Shown in pieces: positions 53,341-64,000 of a DNA stretch of 64,000 nt. The notes under the pieces are model-generated. The model had not been told where the DNA came from, made no database searches, and saw only the letters and a list, made by a program, of their open reading frames with translations. A program made the translations under genes and the position numbers. The stretch is from NCBI GenBank assembly GCA_963675035.1, contig OY776111.1, positions 196,453,766 through 196,517,765 on the forward strand. The letters are read 5' to 3'. The DNA comes from Allygus modestus. Taxonomy: Eukaryota > Arthropoda > Insecta > Hemiptera > Cicadellidae. How positions within the stretch are numbered: the first letter of the stretch is position 1; each line of letters starts with the position of its first letter.

Positions 53341-53502
53341 GATGTTCATTGTCTAACCGTCACAAATGAACGACAAACAAATCTAAAACTAATATTAAAT
53401 AAAAAGAAACTATTTACAAAAATGAACCTGTGCATTTAAAAAAGGATGTACAACTAAGAAACATATAGGCTATCTTCAATAAAGAGCAGTAATATTGGTT
53501 AC

Positions 53503-53595
53503 AAATTAATTTAAAATTTCAACATTCACCAATATTTTTAAAAACATACAATTTTTTAAAAATATTGGCGAATGTTGAAATTTTAAATTAATATA
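53503..53595. repeat. Near-perfect 40-bp hairpin
   Basis: The left arm ATTAATTTAAAATTTCAACA...(53506-53544) is complementary to 53552-53592 with few mismatches, round a loop of about 7 bases. It could be a tiny MITE or a hairpin RNA source. No target duplication recognised. Confidence 0.8.
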
Positions 53596-53599
53596 GGAC

Positions 53600-56315
53600 A
53601 TATTTTAACACCTAAGTTTAGCATTGGTTAAAAAATAACTTACTGTGCTAACTTGTTCCTAATAAATGTAAGGAAGCTATCTCCGGAAATAAAATATTTC
53701 GACAAGGCGAAAATTCCAAACATTTAATAATAAGTAACTTAGAAACTTTCGATGAAAATCCTTAACAGTAAATTGTTGTTGAATTCTCTCATATATATCC
53801 TTGAAGAAAACGTATTTAATCTAGAAATTCTCTGTTACATGCTATCATTTATGGAAAATCGAAATCTGAGAGATAGATGACATTACTATTATATTTTATG
53901 AATTGAAAATTAACAACAAAATTCTTAATTTTATGAAGTTGGATCTTGCATATTAAGTTTTATAGCTCGTCTGAATCATATTTTCCTATAAATTTATTAT
54001 TTTTGTGTTCTTTATAGCCATAATTGAGAACCTAAAACACTATTTCGAAATACATTAATTGTTTTTAAACTAAAAGCTATTTCATAAACAAAGCAGTCAG
54101 TGATTACTCACGTCATCAGAGCTTTGTTGTGTAGAAAATTCGGCTAATCTATGCACAGATAATCCGGTTGATGTAATTGAAAAAGTCCAAATCTCTGATT
54201 AATTCTGTCTTGTTCTGTGCCATTGTTGTGCATATATTGTACTTCTTCCTGGGGAAAGCTTTTTCTTTAAATACCTGATTACGTAATCGCCACACACATG
54301 TATTTCTAGGTAAGTATACGGCTTGGGTTTCATACGTGTACTACTCAACTACTCCTCTTCAACTACTCCTCTATAGTAAACAAACTATTAATAATAGACC
54401 ATTGTATTGTTGATAAGAGTGTATTTAAAAAGAAGTATCGATCATTCTTTCCTTTAATGTTGAGTATTGATCTTACTTCTGTAACAGTATGTTTTCAGTG
54501 TAACTTATATCAAATATTAAAATAATCAGAATCATATAGAGAAACAGATATAATATCATACAATCTTTGACGTATTAATTTAGAGGATGTTCTATACCTT
54601 TGAAAAATTATTAACAATATCAATTTCCAAACAGTTGTTATACACTATTAGCATACAAAGTGATTTAATTTATATTTCAGTTTAAAAGTAAACTTGTTAT
54701 TTGATTAACTAGTGGTTTTACTTGTTACAAACGATCGTAGTGGGATCGGAGACCGGAGCTAGCGAGTGCTGGTCGTATATCTATCCTGTGGACAGTGTGT
54801 ATACTATACTAACGGGGTCCAACAGCTCCCTCGTTCACCTAATTTAATTTTTTAAATTAAATCAAATAGAAAAGCTAATCAAGGTACAGCATTTTTAAAT
54901 ATACATACATTTGGCCCTTTTATTCGTATCATTCCTTTAGGAGAGGTTAAATAAGGAATATTTTTACTCTGGTTTTCTTTCAAAAACCTTTCACTGAAGT
55001 TGTTGATGGGAGTCAGGTTTACGGGTTTCTTCGAAGTTCTGGTAAGGTTTGACATTATATTTTACAATTAAATTTATTTATTCTGATGTAAATAAATACA
55101 TACAAATACAATTAGTATATCAATAATCCCAGAATTACCTTCCCACATGGGCAGATACCTGTGAGTAGAGAAAGAGCAGATCCGTCATTATTTGTTGGAT
55201 AGAAACACGTTATAGTCACACAAAAAACTTTGAAACTAAATTTTATATCACTGGTTGAAAAAATAATAAAACCTGACTGCAAAATACAATGAGAAATTAA
55301 TAAATTTAAATATATATGAAATAATGAATGCATACACATAGTTAAATTCACAGTACAAATTAAACGTACTGTTGACCAATTTATAAAAACATAAACATAT
55401 AGTCATATAGATAGATGCCGATGGATATATTGTTCAAAATAATTTATGGTGTATTAATAGTTTTTTTGCAGAATACACTTATTCCCTGCACTTATTAATT
55501 GCTACACACTACTTCCTGCACATACAGGTCATGGTTCAGCACTCACATTATTGTTAATGTTATTCAAGTAAATGTAAAGTATACGGTTTTCGCTAAATTT
55601 TGATTTAGCGTTTTTTTGTTTTTCCCCCTATCGCTTAAGGTTTTGAAAACAAACCCTCAACTTTCAAGAGATTCTCATAAAATAAATGACCCGGTTGTAA
55701 TATAAGTATTTTACATTGGCAGTTAAAATAACCGAAATACCCTTAGTCAATCAAAATTATAGTTTTGAAATAATAAAAAACGAAACTACTAAAAAACTGT
55801 GTTACTCAAATATTTTCCCTCTTATTCTGTTCGCTGTTATACAACTACTTAGCTTAGGTAAAGGAAACAGCAGTTAACAATGGGTAGATAGATTGTTCAT
55901 TAAAGGAATTTACATGTGTTTGTACAATTAGTAGGGTGAAGGGGACTAACAATCATTAATACAATCGTGGGGACTTTCTAAAATTTTAATTAATAGTTGA
56001 ATTACAATAATGGTGGCTTAGCTCAATTGTTATGCACAAGAGGTTCTGTCTGAGGGTGTAGTTGATCGTGCCGGCAAAATTCCATAAAACTCTTGATAAT
56101 TGAATAAATAAATATAAAATAAATTTGAATTGATATAGTAGCCAATGAAAATCGAATTTAATATTAATAAAAATCTAATTAGTGATCTCTAATAAATTTA
56201 ATGAAAGTCACTGTTGGTGTAGTCTTTGAGTTGCTATAGAATTCAAAATGGTTGCTAATAAACAAAAGTTCTCTAGGCTATATTTGAAGTCCTGATATTC
56301 TTTTTAAAGTTTATA
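53600..56315. other. No gene recognised
   Basis: A/T-rich, no exon or repeat that I can support. A GC-richer patch at 54725-54840 is of unknown nature. Confidence 0.4.
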
Positions 56316-59300
56316 CAGGGTGTTTCGGATAAGTATAAACAACTTTACCAGGAGATTCCTTACATCAAAACAAGAAAAAAATCTTATATGAACATGGGTC
56401 CGTAAACCAGTCGTTGTCGAGTTACAGCCAAAAATCGATTTTTTCAATTTCAAGGGTAGTTATTGCACCTTTTGGCCTCTAGATTGAAAAATTCTAAAGA
56501 TAATTTGATTAAATTTCCACAGTTAGATAGATTATGAAATTCCAAAGAGATATTATTGATGTTTTATTTGAGTAACGCTGAGAAAAAATAGTTGAAAAAT
56601 TAAATTCTTCCAAAAAATTCAAGGCCTCAAAAATAGTTTTTGTTTTTGACTGGTTAATAATATCATAACCGTTAAAGTATTTGGGCTGCAACTTTATAAG
56701 AAGTTGTAGAATTTAATGGAGAACAAAATAATAACAATTTATGTATGCATTCGATCATGATTATTTATGTAAAAACCCAAAATCTGTAGGATAACAAAAT
56801 TTAGAAAGGAAAACCTCAATTATCCAGCCAGTCAAGCAAATGCATAAAACCAAAGAAAATCTTTCAGCACGAGTTTTTTTATAAAATCTTCAAACATTTT
56901 TAAATTTAAAATATCCTAAATCCTTAAAAATTCCACCACAGGACCCCACTGAGACCATTTTTCGAAATAGCAGCATTTTCCTACACAGGATAAGCTGTGA
57001 TAAGAAACACTCATCCAAATTTTATTAATACATTTATCGATTTATCAACTTGGGGCTATTACAAATAACTTTTGGGTGGTAATACTTTATTTTTATTGAT
57101 TAATAAATTGCAGCCGCCATCTTGGATGCGCAATTATTTTATAAAATAGGCTACTTCCATCATAAAGGTAGTGTTGTGAACCAGCATTGAAAACTAAATC
57201 TTTACGATGAATACAATGGCGTAATCCATTTTTTAATATTAAGCTGATCTCAAAATAAAGAAAATTCATCTTATTTTTTATATAATGTAGAATAGAGGCC
57301 ACTAATTATAATGTAAAAAAGGTAATACTAAATTTTACATACAAATTTATTTAACAAAATTTAAATCATTCTAAAATTACAAATCACAATGTTTTGTGGA
57401 AATACACGTACAAATTAAAGATCTAGAGTTAAATAATACTGTTATTTACAAAACCACGTGGGTACCATGGGTGCACCTTACAAAAAGTTTTCAAAGTGAC
57501 CACCATCTCTCTGCCTGCACAATCTTGCTCGTGAAATCAATGAGTATGTTGCGGCTCGGACGACTGCTGGGTTGTTCTTAATGGACTCAGCTACATTCAT
57601 TATCCTTTGCAATAATTCTTCTCTTGTTCTAGGCTTTGTTGTGTAGACTTGTGATTTCATCCATCCCCATAAAAAATAGTCCATGGATGTAAGGTCAGGA
57701 GACCTTGCGGGCCAATGTACTGGACCGTTGTTAGCTATTACCCTTTGCCCAAATTTCTGACGCAGTAGTTCTACAACTTCTCTTGAAGAGTGAGGCGGTG
57801 CGTCGTCGTGTTGAAACCAGAGATTTACTCTGGTTCCAAGAGGGACTTCCTCTAGGAGTCTTTGTAACTCATTGAGTAGAAATGCATGATAAGTGACTCT
57901 GTTTAGATTCCCCTCGATGATAAAAGGTCCAATCAGCTTATCATTAACAAGGCCACACCACACATTTACAGAAAACCTTTGTTAAAAATGATTTTCTATT
58001 ACTTTGTGGGGATTTTCTGTAGGCCAGTTGTGTAGGTTTTTTAAGTTATTTATTCCATTTCTCGTGAACTGGGCTTCATCAGTAAACAAAATCCACTTAA
58101 CAGCCCTCCGGTTAGCCACTACCCAATTGCAAAATGCCAGCCTATTATCGTTGTCCCCAGGGTGAAGGGCTTGCACCTTTTGAAAGTGATAGGTGTGCAT
58201 TTTTTCTTTCTTCAGAACTCTCCAAACCTTTGTTGAAGACACTAAATGTTGGTTCGATAATCTCCTAACACTCGTACCTGGACTTTGCTGCACTGCTTCA
58301 ATAATATTTTCTTCAGTGTGCACATCAACTTCATTGAATCCCTCTCGCTTTCTCCTACTAACAGATCCTGTCTCTTTAAGTCGATTGTGCAGGTCGGTAA
58401 AAACTCTCGGGTTTGGAATACTTCTGTTTGGATATCTTCTCCCGTACTCAACCGAAGCTGCCTTTGCATTTCCATTGCAATACCCATAGACAAAATGCAT
58501 GTCAGTATACTCACTGTTTGAATACATTTTCACTTTGGAGTTAAAACCACCAGCATTTACTGAGAGGAAACTTGTTTTAAAGGACAGAAAACCACATTAT
58601 TACTCAACAATGCAATTAAACAGATGTGGCTTACGGAAACAGTGCTGCCAACTCACCAATGAAAACAACAACATACAAGACGGAACGTTGATAAAATTAT
58701 TGAATGAGATTAAACCAAAATAAACCCAATTCTGTTGTATTCTTCCGATAACTACTAAATTAATTTATGTCTTAAGAAGATTACAGTATTTGTTCTTAAA
58801 AAAGAAACTTATAATAACATTTTGGTAATTTTTGTTAAACTGTTAGTTGACAACGTTTACTTGTGTCGCCGTCCTGTGTAGGAAAAGTCAGTTAACAAAA
58901 ATTGTTTCAGTGGGATCCTGTGGTGGAATTTTTAAGGATTTAGGATATTTTAAATTTAAAAAATTTAAAAATTTTTGAAGATTTTATAAAAAAAAACTCG
59001 TGCTGAAAGATCTTCTTTGGTTTTATGCATTTGCTTGACTGGCTGGATAATTGAGGTTTTCCTTTCTAAATTTTGTTATCCTACAGATTTTGGGTTTTTT
59101 CATAAATAATCATGATCGAATGCATACATAAATTGTTATTATTTTGTTCTCCATTACATTCTACAACTTCTTATAAAGTTGCAGCACAAATACTTTCGGT
59201 TATGATATTATTAGCCAGTCAAGAACAAAAAATATTTTTGAGGCCTTGAATTTTTTGGAAGAATTTAATTTTTCAACTATTTTTTCTCAGCGTTACTCAA

Positions 59301-59552
59301 ATAAAACATCAATAATATCTCTTTGGAATTTCATAATCTATCTAACTGTGGAAATTTAATCAAATTATCTTTAGAATTTTTCAATCTAGAGGCCAAAAGG
59401 TGCAATAACTACACTTGAAATTGAAAAAATCGATTTTTGGCTGTAACTTGACAACGACTGGTTTACGGACCCATGTTCATTTAAGATTTTTTCTTGTTTT
59501 GATGTAAGGAATCTCCTGGTGAAGTTGTTTACACTTATCCCGAAACACCCTG
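56316..59552 (-). mobile_element. Mariner/IS630-like element with long (about 680-bp) TIRs
   Basis: Starts CAGGGTGTTTCGG and ends with its complement; TA lies on both sides (56314-56315, 59553-59554). The terminal repeats run from 56316 to about 56992 and from about 58872 to 59552 with high identity. The transposase lies between them on the minus strand. Arms this long are unusual for a mariner-like element. Confidence 0.88.
57478..58533 (-). pseudogene. Mariner/IS630-like transposase with one in-frame stop
   Basis: About 350 codons. N-terminal helix-turn-helix DNA-binding region (to about residue 110), first catalytic Asp in LFTDEAQF, then HDDAPPH and about 35 residues further SPDLTSMDYFLWG. 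A TAA at 57982-57984 interrupts the frame; the following codons stay in the same frame and continue the family sequence (QRFSVNVWCG), so this is a single nonsense change (TAA where CAA would fit) and not a frameshift. The rest is intact, so the copy is recent. Confidence 0.85.
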
Positions 59553-61030
59553 TATATGTAGATTTGATTTGCTGTAACAGTAATAGCCTATTTCAGATTT
59601 AAAGTTTATGCCTAAATATTTTAATAACTCTTGAGGTAATTTATATTAGTGAGGTCTTGAAGTTTGTAGTTAGGCCTACTAAATGGAATAATCTCACCAG
59701 TTCAGCAACATATTTCTTCGCCCAGATATTATTAAATAGGCTTGAGGTGGCTAAATAAAGGGAGGTAAACTAATCTGGGCTCCGATGACTATAAAAATAT
59801 TAGACTTTTGGTGTCTAAATACTATTTAAATGGGGAAAATTTAAATGCAATTCGGGACAGTGTCCACCAAACATCTAACACAGGCCATGTCTTCTGAAGG
59901 AGTCCTTGACCACCAGGTGCATTCTCTGTTGATTGTTACAGGGTTCACAAAACTAAACACAGAACACTAATCTTGAGCCCAAAGTTACTTTCTCTGGAGG
60001 AAACACAAGTTCACTTCTGGTTATAAAATGAGATCAATTTTTAATTTTAAATAATTAGGCTATATATAAAAATGTGATCTGAGATAATTGTACAGGATGA
60101 ATCTTTAAATTAATTAAATGTTAAGTAGGATATTGTGAATTATAATAAAATATCTATTCATGGGATTAAATGATTAATAACTAAAGTGAAATATTCAGAG
60201 GGATGAAATAAATTAAAACAATACATAATTATTATATCAAACTATATTTATACATCATTGGGAAAAAGTAAAGCATGGGGGCAAACAGGTATTGTAACAT
60301 ATTGAATTATTAAACAGGGCACATATGCAAAATATGATTATTAATTATTTACAAATGTATGAAAATGTAATGAAAATGTTTACATAAAAAGTGAATCATT
60401 GTAGTTTTAAAAGCAATTTGCCATTATAACAAAAGTATTATCAACAGTATATGATAGGATAAAATACAGAGTAAAAAACATAACAACAAAAAATATATCA
60501 AACATCAATTTGTAATAGATTATCATTACTACCATTAAAGGTTGTACGATTTTGTTTTCTCTCAATACTATTTCAATATATAATGCACTTTATTTAACTC
60601 GTGAACAGTGCAAAATAATTACTTCTTCCAGCATAGAAAGTGTATTTGCCTCCCAAATACACAAATAAAAAAACTGTATTACTGTAACGTCTTTGTTTTC
60701 AACTGTGTAGTTATTCAACAAAAAAGGGAAATTCACGCATTAATTTATTTTTGTTATTACATTATTTACTGAAGTAATCTTTTGAATATTATGGCTTGAA
60801 ATAGTTTCTAAACTTAATTGCTGCTTATTGCTATAACAGTTGAACTAATTGATCGATTGATTAGGACAGTGAAGCGTCATTAATTAACATGCGAGGTGTT
60901 GATTAGTTTCAGCACTGTTCAGCCTGTTGCTTCACATTGGTTATTGGTGTTATTAAAACAAATTTGTTCGGTTTAATTTTCACAACTTTGTCATCATCTA
61001 GACACCAACATCGAGTACAATGTTTACTCA
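59553..61030. other. No gene recognised
   Basis: A/T-rich sequence; nothing that I can support. Confidence 0.4.
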
Positions 61031-61146
61031 CTGCATGCATTTTAGTGAATTTCCCCTATAGGGAGGAAGCTATTACCGTAGTCGGCATGGTAAGACCTAG
61101 GCCCGGGACCATTATAAATTTTCGTATTGACACATATATATATATA

Positions 61147-61213
<67 letters not shown>

Positions 61214-62010
61214 ATGGGTGCGATAACTCTCGGAAAAAAGGTCCGATTTTCATAAAATTTGGTACAAACAATTCATGTAAAGCATCATTTATGACTTTAA
61301 GTTGGAAAACCAGACAGATCGATCCATCCGAAGTGGTATTTTGGGGGGTTTTGTACCCCAAAAATGTTTTTTTTTTAATTTTGTACATGTAATATTTTTA
61401 AAAGTCAAAATTTAGTTTTCACCATTGGATTCAGCTTTAAAAATCACACAATTCTGTGTATTGATCATTTCTCTACGTCAATTGGTCACAGAGATATTGA
61501 AAGTGCTCAACACATAACGTTGTCCTGTGCTATTCTTATGGAGAATAAGAAAAATATTATATCTCGATTATTTATGAAGGAATACTAACGAAACTTGGTA
61601 TACGGCTTCATCTGGTTGTGGTCTATTGTTATTTGCTCAAACAAATTTTACCGATAAATCCCGTAGCAGCAAACCTGCGTTCTCACCCCCCATGTTAGTC
61701 TTATCGAGAATAATAAAAATGGTATATATCACTTATTTATGAATGTATATTGATGAAACTTGGTACGTGAATTCACAAGTAATATTGATATTGACATGAT
61801 AACCCATATTTGTTGTTCCTTGTTGCAGCAAACCTGCGTACTCATCCTCAATGTTATTCATATGGAGAATAATTGAAATAGTATATAACGCTTATTTGTG
61901 AATATATTTTTATGAAACTTGGAATGCGGCCTTATGTGGTATTAAGACATTATCATGAATTGGAAATTCGCTGAGTACGCAGGTTTGCTGCGACGGGGAT
62001 ATTTAGACTG
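61030..62010. repeat. Fold-back/microsatellite-linked repeat copy with long (TA)n
   Basis: Begins with the GAATTTCCCCTATAGGGAGG block, then a (TA)n tract (61134-61209), then TGCGATAACTCTCGGAAAAA..., TTTGGTACAAAC and CTTATGGAGAATAAG motifs. Colinear with 45560-46530 in the opposite orientation. Confidence 0.75.
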
Positions 62011-62474
62011 ACTGGGGTTTTTATAAAACACTCTTGATCCGTTAGTAAATAGTTATAGTGGCTCAACACATTGTTTACCCTCCATATTGAACATTAGCAA
62101 ACAACGATCAGTAGGAGGTTCTTGAGACCTGCGAAGTTATGAAAATTGAGATTGAAAAGCTAAAAGGAATGGCTCTTATTTTAAGATTACGCTTAAGAGG
62201 AAGGATTATAAAGGTTGTGTTAACTAAACTCATTGTGGTTATAAGCCGCCACTCTTGTGTGATTGCTACACACAGCTATTTTTGAGTTATTCCCCATTCG
62301 ATTTTAACTATATTACTAGTTCAGCTTACAAACATGTTTTAAACGCATAGCTCGTAAAAAATCTTTACTTTCTCCCCCTTATATGGAGAAAGTATTGTTT
62401 TCGTCAACATTTTCGATTTTGAGTTGTTAGTGGAAATATTCGTTTTGGTGCTCCCTGAACCCAAAAGTGATTTT

Positions 62475-62640
62475 TACGTAATGTCTGTGTGTCTGTCTGT
62501 CTTTTTGTCTGTCTTCCTGTCTGTATGTCTGTCTATCTGTCTATCTGTCTGTATGAATGTGTACAGAGCTAGAGCTTTAACCAATGGTCCGATATTTATG
62601 AAATTTGGTATGTAGGTACTAATCCACGATATCTCCAGAC
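62475..62640. repeat. (CTGT)n microsatellite with attached repeat
   Basis: An imperfect CTGT tract (62484-62552) is followed by AGAGCTTTAACCAATGGTCC and a TATGAAATTTGGTATGTAGG block like those that follow other microsatellites here. Confidence 0.7.
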
Positions 62641-63045
62641 ACTTTTTCATTTTTTGGAATTTTTGATTTTTAAGGGTAATTATCCTCCAAAAACCACCAA
62701 AAAACATGAAAAATTAAAATGTTCAAAAACTGTTGTAACGATTTTGATTAAACTTTAGTCGTTTGTAGAAATTTAGTTTTCCAACAAAATGACACCACCC
62801 GCATTTCTGTAAAAATGTCTGTTCAGAAATAACAAGACATAAAATATCAAAAATTCTGTTTTTTGGATTTTTCATAAAAATATATTACTATTCACCATTA
62901 AAAAGAGCTCAAAATACTAAATAATTTAGTATTTTGAATTATTATACGACGATTACTGGTTGCGGAGAAAATTTAAATTTTCATTTTGCGGTAAACGCAG
63001 TACGTTGTCCAATGTTATTCTTATGGTGAACAACTTTTTTATTAG

Positions 63046-63312
63046 CATATTATGTGTTGTTATTACTTACGGGATGCAATAAAATACGTCTTACAACACT
63101 TAAGATATATTTACACTTATACTGATTCACATACAGACGGTAAACATACCTAAGAGAGGTCAGTTCTCTCATTGGCCTGATGATGACTGGTGTGACTGGT
63201 CGAAATCGATAGCCTAGTACCATCTTTTATAAATGTTTACCGTCTGTATGTGAATCAGTATAAGTGTAAATATATCTTAAGTGTTGTAAGACGTCTTTTA
63301 TTACATCCCGTC
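63046..63312. repeat. Fold-back element, full copy
   Basis: Arms 63046-63150 and 63229-63312 are complementary (TACAACACTTAAGATATATT ... AATATATCTTAAGTGTTGTA) round an 80-bp centre containing GGCCTGATGATGACTGGTGT and GGTCGAAATCG. Half copies lie at 1275-1445 and 3745-3925. Confidence 0.85.
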
Positions 63313-64000
63313 TTATGGTGAATACAAAAATTACTATTTCCCTCTTATTTATTGATCAATTTCGTTCAAACTTGATATGCTTGTCAAGTTAGTATTGACC
63401 AACAGAGGAAATTCGAATTATGTTGCCCCTTAATAAACCTGAGGGGGGAATGGGGGGCATTTCCCCTCTTAAAACCACGTGTGTAGTGATGGATTCTGTA
63501 GTGCTTCCTAAACAGGGATTTGGGTGGATATTTTTGAAAACAACTTGTTTACAAGATTTTCTGTACATTCGACCGTGCTTTGTATTCTATATTTAGTAAA
63601 TAAAAAGTAATTTATTCATTAAAGTTGGGCTAAAAGGGAGAAAGTGTGTGTCAGTTTCCTGATACCATTTATTTTTAATTCAAGTTATGTGTAGTTATGT
63701 GTGTTATGTGTGTTGTGTGTATTCAATATTAAGTATGGAATCATGGTTGTTTTAATTAGATATTGATCGCCATTTTCAACTCAATACAACGGCTATGGCC
63801 AGTAACTACGCTGGTTACGTAGAAAATTGCGCACTATATAGTGTTAATTACATTGCATGTTTGAAGAAGAAGCTCACACATCAGGTATTGAATGTTCTTG
63901 GAAGTTAGTCGTTGTAACAGAGGCAGGATTTATAGGGCAAGTGCAGCATCATAATTAGAGCTGAGTCACAACTGTTAATTGTAATCTAATGATTAATAGA
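63313..64000. other. No gene recognised
   Basis: A/T-rich end of the window; no feature that I can support. Confidence 0.4.

Noticed and set aside
52537..53439. Several short ORFs with FLHRRK-type repeats
   Set aside because: By-products of the minisatellite; interrupted by stops and not bounded by gene signals.
60937..61392. ORF rich in Tyr-Ile repeats
   Set aside because: Translation of a (TA)n microsatellite within the fold-back repeat family.

Overview
The window is animal nuclear DNA, most likely from an insect with a large, repeat-rich genome. Evidence: an A+T-rich background, very long introns with GT-AG splice sites, TATA plus TCAGT-type initiators of the arthropod kind, mariner/IS630, hAT-like, Helitron-like and jockey/R1-like debris, microsatellites, and one complete insect-type Polinton (Maverick). 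I cannot name the species.

Host gene. Eight small exons on the minus strand (44650-44453, 39557-39483, 38362-38288, 9526-9449, 6672-6598, 5264-5199, 4483-4415, 1621-1547) all begin and end in phase 2. They join into one open frame of about 237 codons: a cysteine-rich LRRNT cap followed by seven leucine-rich repeats. Exon sizes (66-78 bp for the repeats), phase, and the order of sequence features match the ectodomain of glycoprotein-hormone-receptor-type LGRs (insect LGR1, vertebrate FSHR/TSHR/LHCGR). The signal-peptide exon and the seven-transmembrane exon are not seen and probably lie outside the window.

Polinton. 12408-31994 is a 19.6 kb element with imperfect inverted terminal repeats of about 115-128 bp and a 6-bp target duplication (TATATA). 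It sits in the 28.8 kb intron between LGR exons 3 and 4, beside a microsatellite. Left to right it carries: a PPP1R15/GADD34-like ORF, a BIR (IAP-type) protein, major capsid protein, a 59-aa basic ORF, penton-like minor capsid protein, adenain-type protease, a basic/hydrophobic virion-core protein and a PLA2-domain protein (all minus). These are followed by the FtsK/HerA packaging ATPase, a conserved unknown, integrase, a coiled-coil unknown and a proline-rich unknown (plus). Next come an unknown CxxC protein and a 1331-aa protein-primed-type DNA polymerase B (minus), then a leader exon with two candidate spliced ORFs, a Cys-rich protein and an OB-fold-like candidate ssDNA-binding protein (plus), and a 188-bp tandem array before the right terminal repeat. 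Nearly all large ORFs are intact, so the copy looks young; the one clear break is between PLA2 and the core protein.

The most interesting signals are in this element: (1) a canonical -1 frameshift site (A AAA AAC, 9-nt spacer, 9-bp stem) joining the core protein to a protease that has no AUG of its own; (2) adjacent PPP1R15-like and BIR genes at the left end, suggesting a pair of host-response modulators; (3) a 24-bp inverted repeat that would make the 5' leader and 3' UTR of the polymerase transcript complementary; (4) TATA/TCAGT promoters with leaders of only 3-4 nt, including one TATA palindrome shared by divergent genes.

The rest is repeats: a long-TIR mariner-like element (56316-59552) with one in-frame stop in its transposase, a deleted mariner (6817-7562), a hAT-like MITE (5018-5163), several copies of a microsatellite-linked fold-back family, tandem arrays (32815-34220, 52480-53340), decayed LINE pieces (39870-40100, 49730-50225, 51630-52380), a tRNA-like sequence and a Helitron-like 3' end.
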